A DNA stretch of 64,000 bases from Chelydra serpentina (lineage: Eukaryota; Chordata; Testudines; Chelydridae), in contig JBAIAC010000059.1 of NCBI GenBank assembly GCA_037349315.1, positions 26,878,501-26,942,500 on the forward strand, read 5' to 3'. Below, piece after piece: positions 11,482 through 22,700 of the stretch. A program made the translations under genes and the position numbers. Position 1 is the stretch's first letter; every line of letters starts with the position of its first letter. A model generated the notes under the pieces. That model saw nothing but the letters and a program-made list of their open reading frames with translations. It was not told the DNA's origin and did not search any database.

Positions 11482-13504
11482 ATGAGTTCTATATTTCGTG
11501 TTAAGAGTGAAGCAAGGGCAAGAGTAGAGTCTGTTGGAGTTGCCCATATTCTGGCTTTAGAAAGCTTTACCAGAAAATATTTTCAGGAACATGGAGGAGG
11601 CTTAGAACACCTGAGAAATAGCGAGATGATTTCTGAGCATGGAAACCCATGGGGTTTTGTAAGTGAAGTATTTGATGTAGAAACAGAGCAGAAAAAGAGA
11701 AGAGCTAAACTGGTAAAGGGGATAGCTGTTGAATACCTACTCGTGGCTTGTAGTTCACTGGGAAAGAAATTGGATAAAAAAGGAAAGTTACTCAGAGAAG
11801 CTCAGCAAACTTTGGATGGCAGCTTAAGATCGCTGGAGGGTTATAGATCAGACAGTGGTCAGTTGTTGGAAAGAATTAGAGAATTGGAAAAGAGATTAGA
11901 AAATATGTTAGAGGAAGATAAAGAATCAATTCCCATCCCTATTGACATGGTGGAACCAACGGAGGTAGAAAAACCTGCAGGGCCAATTACTAGAAGTAGG
12001 GCAAGAGAATTAGCTGATACAGTACCTTTAGGAGCGGAGTTGGAGATTGAATCTGAGGAGCCATGGGGAGAGTCAGAAGAGTCAGTTAGCAGTGCAGAAG
12101 CTACCGGAAGTCTGCAGATAGAGGAAGGAAGTCCCAGGGTGACAGCAAAAGAAGCGGAGCTGAGTTTCACAGAAAAGACAGCTAGTAATGTGGAAGAGAT
12201 GGGCAAAGAGAAAGGGAAGGAAAGATCCTCTCCTCTGTTAATGTCTGTTCTTAATAGTGAAGAGACAGTGCCTTTAGAGACTGTAATTGTCCAGGGACTA
12301 GAAGAAGCCGTAATACAAGTAACACAAGTAGCTAGTGCATGTGATGTGGTAATATCTAAGTTACAACAGAGAGAGATACAACAACCAAGGAATATAATTC
12401 CTGCTCCTCCACCCAATATCACATTGGCACCATATAGAGTAGAAAACCCAGCACCTTTGGGTGGACATTTATTGGCATTTGGGCAATCAACATTGCCTAG
12501 ACCCCGAGAATTTCGCAGACCCTCTTCACCTCCTTGGTATATGCTGGTATCCCCTGGTGTACCTGTAGAACACCCTACCACACCAGACCTTAGTAGACTA
12601 AGAAATGTCCTGCGTCAGTGTGGAGATGCCTTGAATGTAAGACATAGAGGTTTTATGGGAAATTATCCTGCATATCCAGGATTATCTCCAGTGGAAAGTT
12701 CTGAAAGCTCAGAGGAGGAAAATGTGCATTTGGGTGAAAGAAGCCAAAACATAGAAATTATAGATTCAAGCTCAGATAGAAGTTCAGATCAAGATCCAGA
12801 AGAAGAATCCTCAGATTCTATTTCTGATTGTCCTGTAGCAGTTGTTACAGATATTAAGACCCTAGACCTGGTAGCTAAGCAAGTAGGAATGATGGAGGAT
12901 GCTTCAGTTGCAATACATGCACAACGTGTGCAAGAAACAGCCAAAGTGTTTGGCTTACCAGGGGAGGATTGGGTTAAAATCTTACAGCTCACAGTGAATC
13001 AAGCATTATGGAGTACTTTGCCACTTGAGTACAGGGTTAGGTCAAGGGGGTCCTAAGTTCCCTAGGAACCAGCGTTGGAAAAATAACCCTAACCCACGTA
13101 ATAACCCTGGACCTTCGAGAGGGTTTGCCCCTCGACAGAGTTATATGTTTGGATCCTATGTAGGGGCCCAGGATCGTGTTCCTTTCTTTTCAGATACTGC
13201 AAGGAACAATTCACATCTGCAGAGACCCAAGTCACCACCTTCCCACAAAACTGAGGACTCAGTTACAAGAATGATTAAGACAGGGCAGCAGACGCTTGAG
13301 GCTCAACGACGGGATATCTGGGAACTCCGAACCCATGTGAATGAGCTGATGATGGAAGGCCAAGGCCCAACTCCCTTGAATCGTCCGGTGGCCTCCGTTG
13401 ACCCATCTCCTTCTCTCCAGTGGACTGCCTCTCCTCCAGAGTTGGCTGCCTCCGAAGAGATAGAGGAAGAACCCCTAGATTATCTGTCTGCATATGCGGC
13501 ATGA
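11482..13504 (+). pseudogene. Retroviral gag (frameshifted)
   Basis: The ATG at 11482 opens a 524-codon frame to 13056. Reading then continues in another frame to a TGA at 13502-13504, so there is a frame change in the 13025-13056 overlap; one indel is the simplest explanation. Around residues 90-150 there is a charged heptad-rich region likely to be a coiled coil, then acidic and serine/proline-rich stretches. The last part is basic and rich in N, P, R and G (nucleocapsid-like). No Cys-His zinc knuckle is visible. Assignment rests on position between leader and protease; primary sequence is not otherwise recognisable. Confidence 0.8.
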
Positions 13505-14266
13505 TGTCAGTCGAGCCCAAGTGTAGTCATAACCCCGTTAGGCAGGGATACAAGCGGAAGACCCACAGTATCTGCAGTGGTAGGAGGCCTCCACAGGAAT
13601 TTTATTATAGATACTGGGGGAGCAATGAGTATTATCCATGTCAAGGATCCTAGATCCTCTTCTCTGTCTTCAGGGTGTACAAAGACAATTGCAACTTTTG
13701 CAAGTAATCAGGTTGTTACGACACTTTCTATACCTAATGAAATACAGATAGGTTGCCTAAGAAAGGTTAACACTTTTGCATTGATGAAATTAGCAAACCC
13801 AAGGAATTGCCTCTTGGGAACTGATTTCCTATACAAACAGGGATGTATTCTTGATCTGGGTAACCAATTCTTGTGTCTTTCTGTAGAACAGGTAAAGGAG
13901 AACTCTCCAAAAGTCATACCTGAGTGTGGCATGGTATCTCCAGTGGAGGACTTTGAACCTGAGGGGTATGATTTGAAAAAAGTAGTGGCTAAGCATGCAG
14001 ACCAACCTGAGTTACAGGCGTTACTTTGCAAGCATGCAGATGCCTTTGCTAAACACAAACATGATTGTGGATGCATGGCAGTCACTATTGTTGTGGAAGG
14101 AGGAGAAATTTCAGCCCCAAGACAGTACCCTTACCCAGAACAGGCAAACTCATACATTGAAAAGACTATTAAGTCTTTATTGACACAGGGAGTACTAGGT
14201 AGATGTACTTCCACTGCCAATTCCCCTATTTGGCCTGTGAAGAAACCAGACGGTTCATGGCACAGG
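13505..14266 (+). pseudogene. Retroviral protease and start of reverse transcriptase
   Basis: The frame is the same as the end of gag, separated only by the TGA at 13502-13504, which suggests Gag-Pol made by stop-codon readthrough when the virus was active. The aspartic protease active site reads FIIDTGG at about 13601-13620. A linker follows, then the N-terminal RT motif around [11 protein letters not shown] just before a CR1 insertion breaks the gene at about 14266. RT continues at 14935. Confidence 0.88.
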
Positions 14267-14938
14267 GGTTATAGTGGACCACAAGCTAAATATGAGTCAA
14301 CAGTGTGATGCTGTTGCAAAAAAAGCAAACTTGATTCTGGGCTGCATTAACAGGTGTGTTGTGAGCAAGACACGAGAAGTCATTCTTCCGCTCTACTCTG
14401 CGCTGGTTAGGCCTCAACTGGGAGTATTGTGTTCAGTTCTGGGCACCGCATTTCAAGAAAGATGTGGAGAAATTGGAGAGGGTCCAGAGAAGAGCAACAA
14501 GAATGATTAAGGGTCTAGAGAACATGACCTATGAAGGAAGGCTGAAGGAACTGGGTTTGTTTAGTTTGGAAAAGAGAAGACTGAGAGGGGACATGATAGC
14601 GGTCTTCAGGTATCTAAAAGGGTGTCATAAGGAGGAGGGAGAAAACGTGTTCATCTTAGCCTCTGAGGATAGAACAAGAAGCAATGGGCTTAAACTGCAG
14701 CAAGGGAGGTTTAGGTTGGACATTAGGAAAAAGTTCCTAACTGTCAGGGTGGTTAAACACTGGAATAAACTGCCCAGGGAGGTTGTGGAATCTCCATCTC
14801 TGGAGATATTTAAGAGTAGGTTAGATAAATGTCTATCAGGGATGGTCTAGACAGTATTTGGTCCTGCCATGAGGGCAGGGGGCTGGACTCGATGACCTCT
14901 CGAGGTCCCTTCCAGACCTAGAATCTATGAATCTATGA
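14266..14938 (+). mobile_element. Short CR1 LINE inserted in the reverse transcriptase gene
   Basis: About 670 bp of CR1 3' end: reverse transcriptase C-terminus in two frames (14274-14510 and 14464-14850, one frameshift), a 3' region with the GGACTCGATGACCTC motif, and terminal TATGAATC octamers to 14938. It is the same subfamily as the antisense copy at 786-1460. Removing it rejoins the retroviral RT. Confidence 0.94.
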
Positions 14939-16627
14939 ATCTCACAACAGATTACAGAAGCCTGAATCAGGTCACACCCACTTGTACCTCCACAGTGGCC
15001 AAGATGCCAGATTTAATCAAGTCCTTTCATTCAGAGGCTGTATGGTTTACTGTCCTAGACATTAGTAACAGTTTTTGGACATTTCCATTGGCCCACATTT
15101 CACAGTACCATTTCGCATTTAGTTTCCAGGGAGTCCAATACTCTTGGACACGTTTACCCCAGGGGTATAAAAATTATCCAGCTTTATTTCATGCACAAAT
15201 GAGACGGATACTGTCACAATTTTCTAAACCAAATGTTCTAGTTCAATATGTAGATGACCTGTTTTTAGCAACACAGACTAAAAAGGAACATTTAGAAAGA
15301 CTTGACGAGCTCCTGCAAATCTTAAAAGAAGCAGGGTTAAAGTGCAATCCGGCCAAGGCACAGCTAATGGCCAATCGTGTCTCTTTCTTGGGACTCATCC
15401 TGACAAAATGGGGTAGAACCCCAGCGCAACAGAAAGTAGATGCAATCCAAACATTGTCTTTACCACAGGACCCAACAGCTTTAAGATCCTTTTTGGGTTT
15501 AACTGGGTACTACAGGGATTTCATTCCCAATTTTGCTTCCATTGCAGGTCCCTTGTACCAACTATTAAAGAAAGGTGCCAGATGGAAATGGTCTGAACAA
15601 CACACGGAAGCAGTATCTCAGCTAAAACAGGCTATTGTCAAGGCTCCGGTGTTGATCACTCCAAATCCTGAAATACCCTATCATTTGGAGGTAGCGGTGA
15701 GTGTTAATGCATTAGCGGCTGTGGCGTCACAAGAAAGGCATGGGAAAATCAGACCTGTGGCCTAGGCCTCACGTTTAATGTCATCAATTGAACTTAAGTA
15801 TGACAATTGTGAAAAGTACCGATTGGCAACCAGTTGGGCCATACAGCACTTTTCTTTTCTAATTGGCCTCAGCCCGATCATATTATACTCATCGCACACT
15901 CCACTTCAGTTTTTGCTGTCCAATAGGGTAAAGGATGGGCAAGTCTCAAATACTAGCCTAGCTCACTGGGCATTATTGCTGCAAGGGAAAGATATTGCAG
16001 TCAAACCTATTAGGACACCATCCTTATTACCAACTGCCCTATTGTATCAAGGAGAACCGCACATGTGTCCTGATCTCGATCAATTGGATCTAAGGGGGGA
16101 GGAAAAACAAAAGCTTTTCCAACCATTGATCCAGGAGACAGATTCCATTAATAGGTATCATTTCTTTGTTGATGGTTCTAGTTATTACCATCAAGGCAAA
16201 CCATATACCGGGTTTGGAATTTATGCAGTTCCTCCCGAGGGGAAAGGAGAGCCTTGGGAGAAGGCATATTCATGCACCCCACATTCGGCCCAATATGCTG
16301 AATTAGCACCAGTGGCTTGTGCATTGGAGTACTGTGTGCAGTTCTCCATCACCACCACATACCAAAAGTATCTCTCTATTTTCGGACTCTGCATGGGTAT
16401 GCAATTCTCTCACAGAGTTTTTACCATGTTGGGAAATAAATGGATTTACATCTTCTGATGGCACACCTATTAGGTATGTATCGCTGATGAAATACATCCA
16501 TTGGTTAGCAGTAATAATCACTGTTCCAGGATGGCCGATTAAAGTGAAAAAAGTAAAAGCTCACTGTAAATTAGACCCCTATGCTTTAGAAAATGGGAAG
16601 GCTGATATATTAGCCCGAGAAGGAGCC
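14935..16627 (+). pseudogene. Retroviral reverse transcriptase and RNase H
   Basis: RT resumes after the CR1 with a DYRSLNQVTP block, FTVLDISN, LPQGYKN and the catalytic YVDD at 15247-15258, followed by the thumb/connection region (LRSFLGLTGYYRDFIP). A TAG at 15763-15765 interrupts the VA*ASR motif in the same frame. RNase H follows: FVDGSS (catalytic Asp), AELAPV (Glu), a frame change near 16360-16390, then FSDSAWV and the HCKLDP...GKADILAREG end. At 16628 a solo LTR interrupts the gene. The stops and the frameshift make it inactive. Confidence 0.92.
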
Positions 16628-17468
16628 TGTCATAAATATAAAGGGAAGGGGGAGAGGGTCTGATGCAGTGCTATAAAATCCTCTTACCAGTAAAGGGTTA
16701 AGAAATGCAGGTAGCCAGACTGACACCTGACCTGGCTGGCATCTGACCAATAAGGGGACAAGATACTTTCAAATCTTGGGAGGGGGGAAGGCTTTGTGTG
16801 TGGCTTTTTGTCTCAGTCAGAGTGATCTTGGGAGACAAAAAAGGACCTGCAGAAAATCAATCTCCTCAACCAGTCGTCTTCTGACCAAACCTCACCTTTC
16901 TAAAGTAAGTTAAGTCAGCATTGCAAATAGGTTTTGTTTGTTTTGCTTGGTGAGCTTTCCCTGTGTTAGAGGGAGGGGTTATTCCTGTTTTTTCTGTAAC
17001 TTTAAGGTTTTGTCCAGAGAGGGAATCCCTCTGAGTTTGGAAATTGAGTACCCTGTAAAATAGTTACCATCCTGATTTTACAGAGATGATTTTACCTTCT
17101 TTGTTTTAACAAAATCCTTCTTTTAAGAAGCTGACTGTTTTCTATGGTTCTAAAACCCCAGGGGTGGGTTTTTAGATCACTGTGTAACCAATTGGTTAGG
17201 AGATTATTCTCAAGCTCCCCAGGAAAAGAGGGTGTACAGGCTTGAGAGGGTTTTTTTTGGGGGGGGAAGGGGAACTTCAAGTGGTTCCTTTCCCGGATTC
17301 CTGTTTAAAGCACTTGATGGTGGCAGTGAGAGAAGCATTTCTCAGGGTGCAGGGAATTTTGTACTTTGGGGGGTTTTAACCTAAGATGGTAGAAACAAGC
17401 TTAGGAGCTCTTCATGCGGGTCCCCACGACTTTACCCTAGAGTTCAGAGTGGGGAGGGAACCCTGACA
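16628..17468 (+). mobile_element. Solo LTR (family X) inserted in pol
   Basis: 841 bp, TGTCATAAA...CCCTGACA, with the 5-bp target duplication GAGCC on both sides (16623-16627 and 17469-17473). It belongs to the same family as the LTR that surrounds the whole provirus. It has an AT-rich TATA-like area and purine/T runs near 17240-17280. It splits RNase H from integrase. Confidence 0.9.
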
Positions 17469-17473
17469 GAGCC

Positions 17474-18919
17474 CAATCAGGGGAATTCTGGAAAGAAAAG
17501 GACCAGGAATATTCTGTTACTACCACTAGTCCCAAATGCCCTATAGCCACAACTAAATTGGTACACGCTAACATACCAGATTTAAAAGATATGCAGAAAT
17601 TGGATAGGGACATAGTGAGAGTAATCCTGGAACTTTCCAAACTAGAAAAGGAGGGGTCGCTAACAGTAGACCCTTTGTACAAAAGATATGAGCAACATTT
17701 ACAAGTAGTAGATGGAGTTCTCATGTATACAGGAGGTCTTTTCCCTGTGTGGGTAATTCCAGCTCACCTACGAAGAGAAATGATGTACATGGTCCATGAT
17801 GATACTCCTACAGGAGGACATCAGGGAGTGGACAAAACTGTCCAACATCTTGCATCTGTAGGATGGTGGCCACTTCATAGGATGGATGTACAAGAATATT
17901 GTGATAATTGTCTGGCATGTGCCCAAGCTAATCCGACTCCATCCAAAAGAAATGCGCCACTAAAATCTCAGGTGTATCAAGGTCCTCGGATGGCTTTGCA
18001 AATTGACTTTGTAGGTCCTTTGCCAAAGACTCAGAAAGGTAACCAATACCTCTTAGTAATTGTCGATCCTTTCTGAAAATGGGTAGAGGCGTTTCCTCTT
18101 AAAGCCAATACTGCAAAAGCCACTGCTAGGGTCCTAGTAGAGCACGTCTTCTCTCGCTGGGGGATCCCTGCAAAGGTAGAATCGGACCAGGGATCACTTT
18201 TCACAGGACAGTTCTTTAGGGATTGTCTTAAATTAATGGGAGTCCCGCAGAGAGTACACATCCCATACAGACCACAGTCGTCTGGGATGGTGGAACGAAC
18301 CAATCGAACTATAAAAGTGATGTTGAGGAAACTGGTTGATGCCAATGGACGTAACTGGGACACTCTCATGCCTCTAATTTTAATGGCATTGAGAGCGACA
18401 CCCGCTGCATCTACTGATAAAACACCTTTTGAAGTGATGACAGTCCGAACAATGCGATTACCAGAACATTTAATTTGGCATACTAGTGGCACTCAATTAG
18501 AGGGAATAAAAATGGATACCTACCTGCAAAATCTGCAAAAACATTTAAATCAGATCCATTTACAGGTAGCTGCTAAACTGGGGAAATCCAGACATAAGGC
18601 AAAGGCTTACTTTGACAAAAACCAGAGAGAGAATACTTGGGAGGTTGGAGACCAAGTAATGCTGTTATCATATAAATCACCAGAACATGGGTTGTGTAAC
18701 GGATGGATCGAACCTTTCCGAATCATCGATAAACTCAGTTCAGCAGTATATAAGATTAGCATAACAGGAGGCAAGCGTAATAAAGACAAAATCTACCATG
18801 CTAACCAGTTAAAGCTGTATAGATCGTTCAAGTCGCAGAAGCAACTTCCTCCCCAAGACTTAAGTGAACAGCATCAGACAAAATCACAGCAACTGGAACC
18901 CAGCAGATTGCAACCATGA
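17474..18919 (+). pseudogene. Retroviral integrase
   Basis: One frame from about 17474 to the TGA at 18917-18919, with a single stop (TGA, 18074-18076) replacing the residue between DPF and KWVEAF. The zinc-binding HHCC domain is visible (HDDTPTGGHQG ... CDNCLAC). The catalytic core follows: DFVGPL, SDQGSLFTG and the glutamate in GMVERTNR, i.e. D,D(35)E. A basic C-terminal domain (GDQVMLLSYK) follows. The integrase stop overlaps the env ATG by four bases, typical of compact retroviral layout. Confidence 0.92.
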
Positions 18920-20338
18920 AATTGACATTGACATTTCTAATTTGCTACACCCTTATTGTTGCTCTAAGGGTAGGGCTGGGCCAAAATCTTGACTTTGAGA
19001 CTGAATTATTACAACCCCAGGAATCCAGACGACCCAATCGTGCTCAATTGCCTGAGCACAAGCAACAAAACATCCCAACGAAAAAGGAACGGATTATCCT
19101 CAACCCAGAATTTACCTACAACCCGATACAACAGGTTAAGGGGATTAGAGGGGAAAATGTTACTTTTGAATATTAATTGGTGGGAGTAACTTTGTTGACA
19201 TCTAGTGGCTGAAAAGAGATTTGGCCCTTAAATGAAAATTTGCAAACATATAGATTATCTGTTAAAAGAAGAAGTCAACCGAGTGGTCAATCCAAATGTT
19301 ACAAGGAATAAAGGGATTGGCTTACAAGGAATAAAGTTCCTGACTTAATTAAAGATGAGCAATTATTAAGTTGGTACTGTCCCAAATGTTTTCAAAAGCT
19401 GGAAGAGGAACGATCCACTTGTTTGGAGTCGTGTCAGCATTTGTCAGTGGGTGCTATGAGAGAAATGGGATCTGTGACACCTCACCCCAACCGAGACAGT
19501 TGTTTTTTTTCCGAAAGATTGTATGATGGCACGGTCCTTGTATGTCTCATTCACGGTCTCGTTACCAGTGTTTGATCCAGACAAGGATGTGTACAGGCAA
19601 TTGGCCGCTGTCCATTCTATAGGTCACTTCGAAGACGACGTCTACAGGGAACGCATTAATGCACCTCCCCTGGTGGTCTATCACACTCCATCTCAGACCT
19701 GGAAAGTGCCACAGATGGCCTGTTGTTCTGAGAAAGGGCCTCGGTATATCTGTAGGTGTAACGTGTTTGAAACAGACACTGTTTTGTGTGGACTGCAGGG
19801 AGAGAAGGTACTGAATTCATCATCGTCATGCCTGGTGAGGCTGACCAAGTGGAAGACTCCAATGGAGAGGGTGACCTATGCTGGAAGTAACCAATTTTGC
19901 GTGGTTACCAACCAAACGAGGTACCAATATGGTCCCTTGGAGTGTTCTGTCACAGAGCCGAATTTTTGTTTTACTCCAAAGCAACCCACTGTGATAGGAA
20001 ATCAAGCTATTTTCCCTATTCCCACTTTTGAGAACATTACTATGATTCAATCCGACCCAGACTATCAGAATTTAACTATTCAAAGCACACCCACTTTTCT
20101 GGCCTATATTCCCCTACTAGGGCTACAGCTAAAAACATTACTGACCCGTAAGGAGACCCACCTTATACAAATTACAAATGATATGGACAAAGCCCAGCAA
20201 GTTATTACCCAATTAATGAATGAGGGTAATGAACCAGAAATAATTCCCAGAGAAAAATTTAGATTAAAAGAATGGGTAATTATTCAAGGAATTGCAATTG
20301 GAATTAATTTCCTTATTTTAGGTTGTCTACAATATTAA
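18916..20338 (+). pseudogene. Retroviral env (broken)
   Basis: The ATG at 18916 starts a hydrophobic signal-peptide-like segment. That frame ends at 19176. About 350 bases later a second frame (19523-20338) covers the rest: several cysteines and N-glycosylation motifs (NQT, NIT, NLT) in an ectodomain, then one hydrophobic membrane span near the end (residues about 250-270, WVIIQGIAIGIN). No CX6CC motif is seen. The same frame stays open after the stop at 20336-20338 for a further basic, tyrosine-containing stretch to beyond the polypurine tract, so the stop probably truncates a cytoplasmic tail. Env binds the receptor and drives fusion; this copy cannot make an intact protein. Confidence 0.8.
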
Positions 20339-20540
20339 GTCCACAAATCTAAACCAAAACCTAGACAGACACCTAGACAAATCCCTAGGCAGGCACCACA
20401 TGGTGATGAACACAAATATGTGTACATGGTGCCCATTCCAGATACATACCAAAATCTACCCAGGTATGAAACTGACGTTGAAACTGTCACCACAGATACT
20501 AAATCCTATGTGACCGGGTTCATTGGTGCAAACCACCCAG

Positions 20541-20553
20541 TCAAAGGGGGGGG
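20541..20553 (+). promoter_or_regulatory. Polypurine tract
   Basis: A purine run ending in eight or more G lies directly before the 3' LTR TGTAGCCC. This is the plus-strand primer position in retroviral reverse transcription. Confidence 0.85.
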
Positions 20554-21632
20554 TGTAGCCCTAAGGATTAATATGCTTGCTTGCATAAGGTGGATCTTTT
20601 CTCATAAATTTATGTATTTGATGTTTTGTAATAGATTTATATTAGATTTAGTTTGGCTGTAACGCAAGAGGGCCTACTGATCAAAAATCTGTATGATGAT
20701 GCTATATGCAAGATTGTATCTAAGACCTTTCACCCAATAAGTTAACCTTCATCTTGTTACCCAAATAGATAGAAACACCCACGCCTCTGTGAATGACCTT
20801 TACCTAGACCAATAGGCATAAAGATTGGCATAAGGGGCTTTTTCCAAAGCCGGATGCACAAATGTAACACGTACACCACAAATGCGTATACAGGTGTCAT
20901 TCCTACGCACAGACATATCAGCCAATGGGCTAAGTGAACCCCAATATTTCTGGGGGGAGTAATGAAATTTGGGCATAAGAAGGAGGATTAACTATAAGGT
21001 ATAAAAGAAGCAAACCCCCCTCATTCGGGAACGCGCTCACTCTTCATCTTCACCTGACTATCGATGCTATCTACGACGGCTGTTAACTATTAATTAGTCC
21101 GTACTTATGTTATTTTCAAACTTTAAGTTCTAAAGGGAACTAGGCCAAGCTTGGTTTCTCTGAATCTTTATTTTCAGTTTTATTTCATAGTTAGATATTA
21201 GTATAAATTAAACTAGCTTTTTAGCTTTTGCAAGTTTCCTCTACAAGAGGTGAGAAACCGGAACTGCCAGAGGCGAGCACCAAAACAAGGTGTGAGTATA
21301 TTAACCAAAGTCTTGCAGAACACATTATAATTACTTACCATTTACTTACTATTTTACTGATTTTAATAAAAGGTGTTTATGACTATACCTGTCTCAGTGT
21401 GAGTTTCCTGTCATACCGCGAGGGTCCTTTTATAAACTCTGTGGAGCCTGATTTGGGACAAGAACTTTATCTTCTGATCAAACAGATTGGCAAGCCTAAA
21501 CCCATACTATTAATAAATAATAATTATTAAATTATTATTAATATTATTAATTAGTTAAAATTATTATAAATAAAATTAAATTGAACTGATAAAACAAATC
21601 AATATTATTAACACATCCTCGATCAAGCTACA
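20554..21632 (+). repeat. 3' LTR of the provirus
   Basis: 1079 bp, TGTAGCCC...CTACA, followed by GTTT target duplication. It has the same TATA box and AATAAA (21365-21370) as the 5' LTR and differs by scattered substitutions and a roughly 50-base deletion near 21330. Confidence 0.93.
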
Positions 21633-22009
21633 GTTTTTAACCTAAGCTGGTGGAATATAAGCTTAGGGGGTCTTTCATGGGGGGCCCCACATCTGTACCC
21701 CAGAGTTCAGAGTGCGGCGGGAACCCTGACAAGTGTATTGGGGACAACGTTTTGTTTCAGAAAGTGGAGAAAATAACCAGCCATTTTAGACTTCTGACCA
21801 ACAGGGAGGCATTGGTAGCAAATCTGAAGGTGAAAAGCAATTTTGGTGAAAGTGAGCATGAAATGATAGATTTCATGTTTCTAAGGAAAGGAGGGAGTGA
21901 CAGTAGCAGAAAAAAGACAATCGACTTTTTTTTTAAAAGCAGACTTTAATGAACTCAGATAACTGGTAGCAAAAGTATTATGGGGAGACAATCTAAGGCA
22001 ATGTTTCCC

Positions 22010-22339
22010 AAACTTGGGACGCCGCTTGTCCAGGGAAAGCCCCTGGCGCGCCCGGCTGGTTTATTTACCTGCCGCATCTGCAGGTTCGGTGGATCGCGGC
22101 TCCCATTGGCCGTGGTTCGCTGGGCCTGGCCAATGGGGGCTGCGGGCGCCGGTGTTCTCTGTCCCCGGCAGGCACGGGGCTGCGGCTTCTCTCCATGCTG
22201 CCCCGGCCTGCGGGGACAGAGAACACCGGTGCCCGCAGCCCCGTGCCTGCCGGGGATAGAGATCACCGGCGCGGGCGCCCATAGATGCCCTGGCGGGTGC
22301 CATGGCGCCCGTGGGCACCGCATTGGGGACCACTGGTCT
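22010..22339. mobile_element. GC-rich hAT-type MITE
   Basis: Starts CAATGTTTCCCAAACTTGGG and ends GGGGACCACTG, which is an imperfect terminal inverted repeat of the hAT kind. The interior is very GC-rich with self-complementary blocks (22140-22260). Flanks ATCTAAGG/GTCTAGAT are only a weak target duplication. Confidence 0.6.
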
Positions 22340-22700
22340 AGATGAAATTACTGTAAGGTGGGTGAATAACTGGTTTAAAGACTACATTCAAAGAGTAGTT
22401 ATCAATGGTTCACTGTCAGACTGGAAGGGCATTCTAATAAGATTCCACAGGCGTAAGTCCTGGGTCCTGTACTGTTCAATATTTTCATTATGACCTGGAT
22501 AATGGAATGGAGAGTATGCTTATAAAATGTGCAGATGACACCAAGCTGAGTGGGGCTGCCAGCACACGGAAGGACAGGATTAGAACTCAAAACTACCTTG
22601 ACAAATTGGAGAATTGGTCTGAATTCATCAAGATGAAATTTAATAAAGATAAGTCCAAAGTACTTCACTTAGGAAGGAAAAAAAATCAAACGTACAACTA

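Larger units (their letters stand above)
5729..21632 (+). mobile_element. Endogenous retrovirus provirus, class I-like, with nested insertions
   Basis: Two long LTRs (5729-6865 and 20554-21632), both starting TGTAGCCC, flank a leader, gag, protease, reverse transcriptase, RNase H, integrase and env in retroviral order. The flanking 4-bp GTTT (5725-5728 and 21633-21636) is the target duplication. Two CR1 elements and one solo LTR lie inside, so the original provirus would be about 10.5 kb. QYVDD in the reverse transcriptase, the PYRPQSSG...VER block in integrase, and gag and pol in one frame separated by a stop codon all fit gamma/epsilon-like retroviruses. All genes carry stops or frameshifts. 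The primer binding site after 6865 (starting near TGGCAAGCC) could not be assigned to a tRNA. Confidence 0.93.
4994..21731 (+). mobile_element. Solo LTR (family X), split into 4994-5728 and 21637-21731 by a provirus
   Basis: The left part begins TGTTATAAATATAAAG and the right part ends CCCTGACA. Together they align along their length with the complete LTR at 16628-17468, which begins TGTCATAAATATAAAG and ends CCCTGACA. The 4-bp duplication GTTT of the inserted provirus marks the split. The right half abuts an old CR1 fragment, but the left flank is not CR1 and no clear 5-bp target duplication is visible, so one flank may have been rearranged. Confidence 0.8.
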
